From contig JADHZB010000272.1 of assembly GCA_015657535.1 (NCBI GenBank), positions 1-14,505 on the forward strand: a DNA stretch of 14,505 nt, given 5' to 3'. Position numbers and translations under genes: made by a program. Positions within the stretch are counted from its first letter, which is position 1, and each line of letters begins with the position of its first letter. Source of the stretch: Nephromyces sp. MM_2019. Taxonomy: Eukaryota; Apicomplexa; Aconoidasida; Nephromycida. The notes beneath the pieces were generated by a model. It made no database searches. It was not told the DNA's origin and saw only the letters and a program-made list of their open reading frames with translations. Of this stretch, positions 9,034-14,505 are shown piece after piece.

Positions 9034-11219
9034 GTTGCTTCAAAAGAAGGAAAATACTAATATAAGTATTGAATTATTTATTATTAGGGAAAATATTTCT
9101 TTTTACTTATTTTATTGATGAAATTTCATAAATATGATTGATTATGTATACAAATGTTTCTAATTTCCTACGAGTTTTATAATGACAATAATATCAAAAT
9201 AAAGTATAAATAAACTTGGAAAATTTATAATTTATTATTATTTTCAAATGGTACTAGCAAAATTTAGTCTTAAAGGAATAATTTATGTTATCCAGTGATT
9301 TTTTTAATCTTTAAATAAAAAACTGATGTTTTATAATGACCATTAGAGCATAAATTTGAGACTATATTATAAAAAACCTTTAAAGATAACATGGCAGTAA
9401 TTACACATCTTATAATTATCAAAACATATGATTATATTACTGAAGCTATGCTGAAACCAGAAAATGCATAATTACGTCCTAAATTAATATTTTAGCGATA
9501 TTAAATCTATTAGATCATAGCGATAAATATTATAATATCAATAGCTTGTGGTTCGATCTTCAGATAGGTTTATCATTTATAATATATTTCTAGTACGAAA
9601 ATTTATTTATAATATTTAAATGACTTGTGAAATCATATAATTTTTCGTTCAAGTTTTATAAAAGAAATCTCAAATCTTAAAATTGAATACAATGTTTGGG
9701 AAGAATAAGTATTCTATATATAACCTTGGATAAGTTTATTAAGATGCTTTAAATTGTGTAATAGTCTAAATTTATATGTTTGGGTATATTAGGAAGTGTA
9801 GTATATCATAATGTGATATGATATAGGAAATGTAGTGTTAGTATAATGTAACAGAACATACCAAAGATTATACAATATAAAAATATGCATTAGACTATTA
9901 AATAGACTTTCAAAAAAGTTTATTATTTATACTTAGCAATCAAATTTGTCGAAAGTGTTTGACTATTGCTAATAATTAAGTGGATACAGAAAAAATGTGT
10001 CATAAAAAGTAATTATATGGCATTTTATTATGTAAAATATTTGAATTTAAAATGGAATTGACTTCTATAATGACCCATTTTGATAATAAATTAACGAGAA
10101 AAAAAGGTTATAACTTATCTACAATTGAAATAAGAAAAAAAAGGCTTGAAAGGCATTCAAAAGACTGAATAAAATAAATTACTTTAATATTACATTTTAA
10201 TTAGATAATATTGATTTTCTCATTTTCACAATTTGAAAAATAATAAAATTCCGTATAAGAAATAATTTTGCTTAAATTTCACAATTTGTTTATACACGTG
10301 CCTTTTAATCATAGAGATATTTAAAACATTAAATGAGAATCAAATTAACACAATTCACCAACCTAGGTAATGAATTCTTATGAAAACTCTTGGATGTAAT
10401 AGTATTTATAAGCTTTTGATTTAATTCATTAACAATAAAAACATTTACACGATGCATAATAGCTTAATTATTAGAATAATTTAAGGCTTACTTACAAAAA
10501 TTTTACCTCAGCTGTCAAAACATTTCAGTGTGATTTCTGTTCATTCTTTTATTTGAAATAGTTATATAAGCTTTCGTAGACTTAACACAATTTATGGTTA
10601 ACATTATTTTGTGTATAAAGCCTGTAAAGAATTTCTCAAGTAATTAATTCTGTCACTTAAATATTTTATTCTTTTATTTCAATAGCTAGTAAATTCAAGC
10701 AGCAGATGCTGTAGAAATTTTGTTTGGAAATTAGATGCTAAATATAACTATATATATGCATAAATATGTACTTGCTATATTCTGTAGCAAACTTTTCATT
10801 ATGCATATACAATACCAAAAACATAAATACATACGTAAGTATTGGGTATTATGAAAATTATTGGAAATATTAAGGGCTCAAACAATTAGAAATTTAATTT
10901 AATGCATGCGTATCATTTGGTTACAACCAACTACAAAAGCACACACATCGAAGCATATATATGTTTCATACAATGACAATATCATGTCCTATCCAAGTAA
11001 TTTTTAAAAAATTTTAGCCAAAATATTTTTTAACAACAATTATATATATCCTATAACCACACATAACAATGAGTTGATATGTTTTATATGTTTACAATTC
11101 TCAAAATATGTGCTTATATTTATATATAGACAGATACATATATAAATGTATACATTGATGTTAAAATATTATTTATTGTACATTTTTTTGATATTTATAC
11201 ATATTAAAGTAAATTTGAA
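9034..11219. other. AT-rich intergenic region without genes
   Basis: This 2.2-kb stretch is very AT-rich. I found no convincing exon, tRNA or repeat family. A 26-codon ATG frame at 9391-9471 (plus) and similar short frames are within chance. An inverted-repeat pair with an internal hairpin (9759-9900) is the only clear structure. A TGCATGC core, which resembles some ApiAP2 sites, occurs near 10903. Confidence 0.6.
9759..9900. repeat. 11-bp inverted repeats flanking a hairpin
   Basis: TAATAGTCTAA at 9759-9769 is the exact reverse complement of TTAGACTATTA at 9890-9900. Inside, TATATCATA (9802-9810) pairs with TATGATATA (9817-9825) across a 6-nt loop. The 142-bp unit resembles a small non-autonomous element or a cruciform-forming site, but I see no clear target-site duplication, and AT-rich sequence makes chance matches likelier. 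Confidence 0.35.
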
Positions 11220-11462
11220 ATGGGAACTTTGGTCACATATCCTCAAAGCGTTATAGAGTTTGTAAAGGTGCTAATGTGTGAGGTTTTCTAAAAATATGAT
11301 GATATATCAAAGGTAAATGGTGAAGCAGATATGATAAGACGTTTACTTGTGGTTGAAACGAGAGGTTAAAACTTCCTAGTCGATATATTTAGTCTGAGTT
11401 GTCAAACTTTGGGTGACATTTTGGGGAGATTGCCTATTTTAATTTCCAAGAATGAAAATTAA
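11220..11462 (+). pseudogene. Coding-like island with two in-frame TAA codons
   Basis: One reading frame runs from an ATG at 11220 to a TAA at 11460-11462, broken only by TAA at 11289-11291 and 11367-11369. The three pieces read MGTLVTYPQSVIEFVKVLMC..., ...ISKVNGEADMIRRLLVVETR and ...SLSCQTLGDILGRLPILISK, which look like ordinary folded protein rather than translated AT filler. By my count GC is about 36% here against about 10% in the preceding 60 bp, similar to the real exons nearby. A 30-nt GT-AG intron (11283-11312) could remove the first TAA in frame. I found no good intron for the second. Other genes here end in TAA, so codon reassignment is unlikely. Best reading: a decayed gene fragment, or an exon group with sequence errors. 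Family unknown. Confidence 0.5.
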
Positions 11463-11804
11463 AACGTTTTGAAAATTTCAAGTAAAAAATAAAAAATTAA
11501 ACTTGTTTTCAGTAAAGTTTCGTTAGCAGTGTAAGTACACTATTTTGATCTGTTATTCTAGTTAGCACATAAGTAGATTACATTACACAAATAAACATGT
11601 TTCCATATATGTATACACACGTATATTTATAGATAAATTTCATTTATAATAAATATGGACAAGTGTGCGATTATGTATACATTTGTCTGCATGTTCTCAC
11701 ATACATACACATTTTTTTATATATATATGCTTCTGCATGCTCTTAGATATACACAAACATACACATACATATGCACACACACATGTATACAAACATACGT
11801 GTAC

Positions 11805-11838
<34 letters not shown>
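11805..11838. repeat. (AT)n microsatellite
   Basis: A 34-bp alternating AT tract with a single AAA interruption near 11815-11817. Confidence 0.9.
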
Positions 11839-12377
11839 GCACACTTATATATGTATTTATTATACATATATATATATATTGAAGCATGAATTGTAACAAC
11901 AGCTTCAATGAATAGATTGACTCTAATGACCTAAAACTACAAGCAGTGCTTTTTAATTTTCAAAAATTCCTTGGGTCAAATAAGTTATTTGATATATATT
12001 TATATATCAAAGCACATATACATAAGCTGTTTAAACCTATATATATATATATGTATTGCACAAAGACATTCACTTCACACACACCTACAAACCTTACACT
12101 TATAAGCTATAATTTGCACTTAATACACACACCGAGCCAACACGTGTAGGTCACAAACATGATGTTCGCATACACACACATAACAAACACAACATACAGA
12201 GACTTACCTTATACTCAGCTCATATATTTTTAGATACACACTTACTATAAGCATTTGGTAAATAACTTATCACCTAATTAAAATTTTTTATAAATAAAAA
12301 GTGATACATGACCCTGGGGATTTATACACCTATTTTATTTACAGTATAATTTGATACACACAGACACAGACACACAC

Positions 12378-12383
<6 letters not shown>

Positions 12384-12415
<32 letters not shown>
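12384..12415. repeat. (AT)16 microsatellite
   Basis: An uninterrupted 32-bp AT tract, the longest pure run in the window; it follows a CA-rich segment. Confidence 0.92.
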
Positions 12416-12419
<4 letters not shown>

Positions 12420-12823
12420 TGACACCCAATTGACAAATATACATAGACACAGTACACAGTTGCAAGCACACTATTCCATAGACTATTACACCCACAAACA
12501 CATACACTAACATCGACACAAACATATACACAAACACACTACACAGTGTCAAACACATTCTTCCTAAACTGTAAATACACACACAAACTCACACACACAT
12601 TCACATTCACATACTCATACAGATTCACATTTAGATACGTCAAAACCTACAGTTAATCAAATTTACACACATAAGTACATCAACTGTACACACACTCTTA
12701 CATTCACATAAGCACACACATACATAAACAAAAACACATCATATATAGACTAAGCACATTTAAGAACACAGGAGTACACAGTACATATATATATATTTAC
12801 AATTATATTCACATGTACTATTA

Positions 12824-12857
12824 CCCTAACAGCCCCCCCCCCCCCACCACACACCCC
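12824..12857 (-). other. C13 homopolymer with minus-strand G-quadruplex potential
   Basis: The plus strand has CCC (12824-12826), thirteen C (12833-12845) and CCCC (12854-12857). The minus strand therefore carries a G4, G13, G3 series with short loops that satisfies a G-quadruplex pattern if the G13 run supplies two strands. Such a run is exceptional in this AT-rich context. It marks the switch from A/C-rich to G/T-rich plus strand. Confidence 0.6.
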
Positions 12858-12924
12858 AACATACTTTCTACTCCAGCCGGACCTCCTCTCTTTACCCTCA
12901 TACACACTAATAAAAGAGATTTTC

Positions 12925-13439
12925 ATTTGCGTGTGTATTAGCTTGTTTGAGTGTATAAAGTATTTATAGATGTAAGCTACCTGTGTATATGATGATAATG
13001 TGTAAATCAAGATTGTTTATGAATAAATGCCTACCTACTTTGAGTATGATGTATATGTGTGTACATGTTTTTTTTTGTAGGTGTATATTTGTGCGTGAGT
13101 GCTTATCTATTGTATGTAAAATGAGTTTGTGCATGTGAGGTGAACGAGCGTATATGACATATGCGTATTTGAGCCGATATCTGTACCTATACACATATAT
13201 AAGCTCCTCTTTGTATGTAGCATGCTCTGATATTGCATAGATGAATATTATTTATGTAGCTTTTAAACAACACTAAGACATTCACATATTGAATATTCAT
13301 ATAGATATCTATATATGTATAAATTTTTGCAGGCTAATAATCTTTTTATAATGATAAACCACTACTCCTGAGGCTCAATTTCCACACACATAACATTTCC
13401 CGTCCGACCTCAATTTGAACTACTTAGCTGTCTTATATA
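12925..13439. other. G/T-biased low-complexity stretch, then ordinary AT-rich DNA
   Basis: From about 12928 to 13190 the plus strand is rich in GTGT and GTAT, the opposite bias to the block before it. From 13200 to 13439 the sequence is mixed AT-rich. Frames seen on the minus strand are repeat translations. No gene or RNA is supported. Confidence 0.6.
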
Positions 13440-13445
13440 CATACC

Positions 13446-13681
13446 ACTTGTGTGTCTATCTAATCAGTCTGTGTATCTATACAAGCAATTTGTGTGTATA
13501 CAAACTAATTTCTATATATACAAATAACATGTGTGTATACAAACCAACTTCTACATAAACATATCATGTGTGTATATACAATACAAGCTCTATAAATACA
13601 AAACACGTGTGTATATACAAGTAACCTCTTCAAAACCATATCACGTGTGTATATACAATCCTACCTCTGTATATACAACAC
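13446..13681. repeat. Degenerate tandem repeat of about 38-41 bp, six copies
   Basis: The core CAYGTGTGTATATACAA recurs with a spacing of about 38-41 bp (approximate copy starts 13446, 13486, 13527, 13565, 13604, 13642). Each core is followed by a variable pyrimidine-rich segment with TCT and by a TATACAA or similar end. Two copies contain the palindrome CACGTG (13604-13609, 13642-13647) and one contains CATGTG. The array ends about 70 bp before the TAP42-like start, so it may act as a promoter element or simply be a decaying minisatellite. Confidence 0.65.
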
Positions 13682-13753
13682 AACCCATATTTATATATAT
13701 CAAGGTGGGTGTACATAATTGAATAGAGTGGGGTGCATGAGTGTTAAGATCGA

Positions 13754-14100
13754 ATGATGTGTGTAAACGCCATGGATGAATTCGATGAAGAAACACTCTC
13801 ATCTACGTTTGATGAGGCATTTACTGTGATATATAACTCTGCCTATAGTGTCTATATGGAAGTTGATTTATCCCCAAATCTGAAAAGTTTTAGTCCACCT
13901 GTAATTACACCTGAAAATGGTGTACACAAAGATTACTCTCAAAATGAAATTAGATTTTCACCATCTCACATTAGAGCGGTGACTGATAGAAAATTACAAA
14001 CACTTATTAATTGTTTCAAAACACTTGGTTTATATACTGAGAGGCTACACATCTTCTCACCCAATGAAATTATTTCCGATATACCCACACGCAACCTTAA
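13754..14100 (+). CDS. TAP42/IGBP1-like PP2A-associated protein, first exon
   Basis: TAP42/alpha4 proteins bind the catalytic subunits of PP2A-type phosphatases and act in the cytosol in phosphatase stability and TOR-linked signalling. The exon encodes about 115 residues, or 109 if translation starts at the third ATG (13772, AACGCCATGG, then DEFDEE), which has the better start context. The diagnostic part is at its end: a helix LQTLINCFKTLGLY, then LHIFSPNEIISDIPTRNLKY, matching the family pattern LFS-NE-leDI-T-LKY near residues 55-80 of IGBP1. The N-terminus carries a 20-30 residue polar insert (SPPVITPENG...) before that helix. A donor GTATGT at 14101 breaks the LK-Y codon. Without splicing the frame ends 10 codons later. 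No convincing second exon is visible before the window ends, so the gene is partial, or it is a truncated copy. Confidence 0.72.
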
Positions 14101-14260
14101 GTATGTGTGGTTGGGAAGGGTGCTTGGTGTATAATGTGTGTGTGTGTGTGGAGTATGGGAAGGTTCCTTGGTGTTTAATGTGTGTTTGTGGGGGAGGGGG
14201 AATGTAGAGGGGAATGTTTGATATGTACTGTGTGTGTGGGAGGGAGGTGAATGGTGAACA
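14101..14260 (+). repeat. GT-rich imperfect repeats in the presumed first intron
   Basis: TGGGAAGG-n-TTGGTGT-n-TAATGTGTGT occurs at 14112 and again at 14156, a 44-bp period, followed by G-runs at 14190-14200, 14209-14212 and 14238-14244. The plus strand is almost C-free. The G-runs could fold as a quadruplex. Frames read through here are Cys/Val/Gly strings and not genes. Confidence 0.65.
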
Positions 14261-14505
14261 ATTTGTGGATATGTGGGGTTGTAAAATTTTTCTGGTGCGT
14301 ATTAATAAGCATTCAGGATAAATATTTTAGTGTAATAAAAATATATCATGTGTGCGTGTATATCTGTACTTATATATGAGGGATGATGATACACATCATG
14401 AGATTTTACTATGAATGAAATTATTTAAAACACGCTCATGGTTTTCATCTTCTGTATAATCATTACCCTATATTATTACACACATTATACACCCATATAT
14501 ATATA
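14261..14505. other. Unassigned right edge
   Basis: Mixed AT-rich sequence ending in a TA run. Possible acceptors (for example CATTCAG near 14316) lead to stops within a few codons, so no second exon of the TAP42-like gene is supported. Confidence 0.4.

Larger units (their letters stand above)
11581..12832. repeat. TA and CA microsatellite-rich block, A/C-biased plus strand
   Basis: Interleaved CA, CATA and TA repeats cover more than 1 kb. Between about 12060 and 12830 the plus strand is rich in A and C and nearly free of G outside short stretches. Open frames here on either strand encode only Tyr/Ile/Thr/His or Cys/Val strings from repeat translation and are not genes. Confidence 0.85.

Noticed and set aside
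9391..9471. Plus-strand 26-codon ATG frame with protein-like composition
   Set aside because: Too short to separate from chance, and no neighbouring exon or family match was seen.
9541..9570. GGTTCGATC resembling a tRNA B-box
   Set aside because: There is no matching A-box, acceptor stem or anticodon arm at proper spacing.
11220..11462. TAA reassigned as a sense codon
   Set aside because: The CPW-WPC gene and the unknown secreted-protein gene end in TAA, and the confident exons contain no in-frame TAA, so decay is the simpler explanation.
11665..12582. Several frames of 63-86 codons on both strands
   Set aside because: They are translations of CA, TA and GT repeats (Tyr/Ile/Thr/His or Val/Cys strings).
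12750..13194. Minus-strand frames of 76 and 86 codons
   Set aside because: They cross microsatellite and the G13 run; composition is repeat-driven.
13531..13722. Plus-strand frame MCIQTNFYIN...
   Set aside because: It follows from the 38-41 bp tandem repeat, whose period is not a constant multiple of three, and shows no protein-level conservation between units.

Overview
The window looks like nuclear DNA of an AT-rich, intron-rich apicomplexan (alveolate). The main reasons are a CPW-WPC-domain secreted protein, a family known essentially from Apicomplexa and their chromerid relatives, and genes split by many short GT-AG introns (mostly 33 to 77 nt, a few of 110 to 369 nt). Spacers of 1.6 to 4.7 kb are dominated by TA, CA and GT simple sequence. 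I cannot name the genus. All gene models below were joined by hand from reading frame, splice-site and phase agreement.

Layout. On the minus strand at the left edge is the 5' end of a UDP-glucose 4-epimerase-like gene (a micro-exon at 681-706, then an exon at 79-311; the rest lies outside the window). It is head-to-head with a plus-strand, 13-exon CPW-WPC gene (2300-3830) across about 1.6 kb of AT-rich spacer. That gene converges tail-to-tail, with 192 bp between, on a 6-exon minus-strand Sec14-like (CRAL-TRIO) lipid-transfer gene (4023-5464). Next comes a 7-exon minus-strand gene for a secreted protein of about 395 residues that I do not recognise (7119-9033).

From 9034 to 13753 there is no confident intact gene. 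This stretch holds a hairpin inside an 11-bp inverted-repeat pair, a coding-like island broken by two in-frame TAA codons (11220-11462), and then some 2 kb of TA/CA/GT microsatellite with marked strand asymmetry, a C13 run with G-quadruplex potential, and a degenerate tandem repeat of about 40 bp carrying CACGTG cores. Immediately after that repeat is the first exon of a TAP42/IGBP1-like (PP2A-associated) protein (13754-14100), which runs into GT-rich sequence and is not completed before the window ends.

The genes do not form an obvious functional unit: nucleotide-sugar metabolism, a putative surface or secreted protein, lipid transfer, an unknown secreted protein and phosphatase regulation. 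No RNA gene, CRISPR array, recognisable transposase or viral gene was found.
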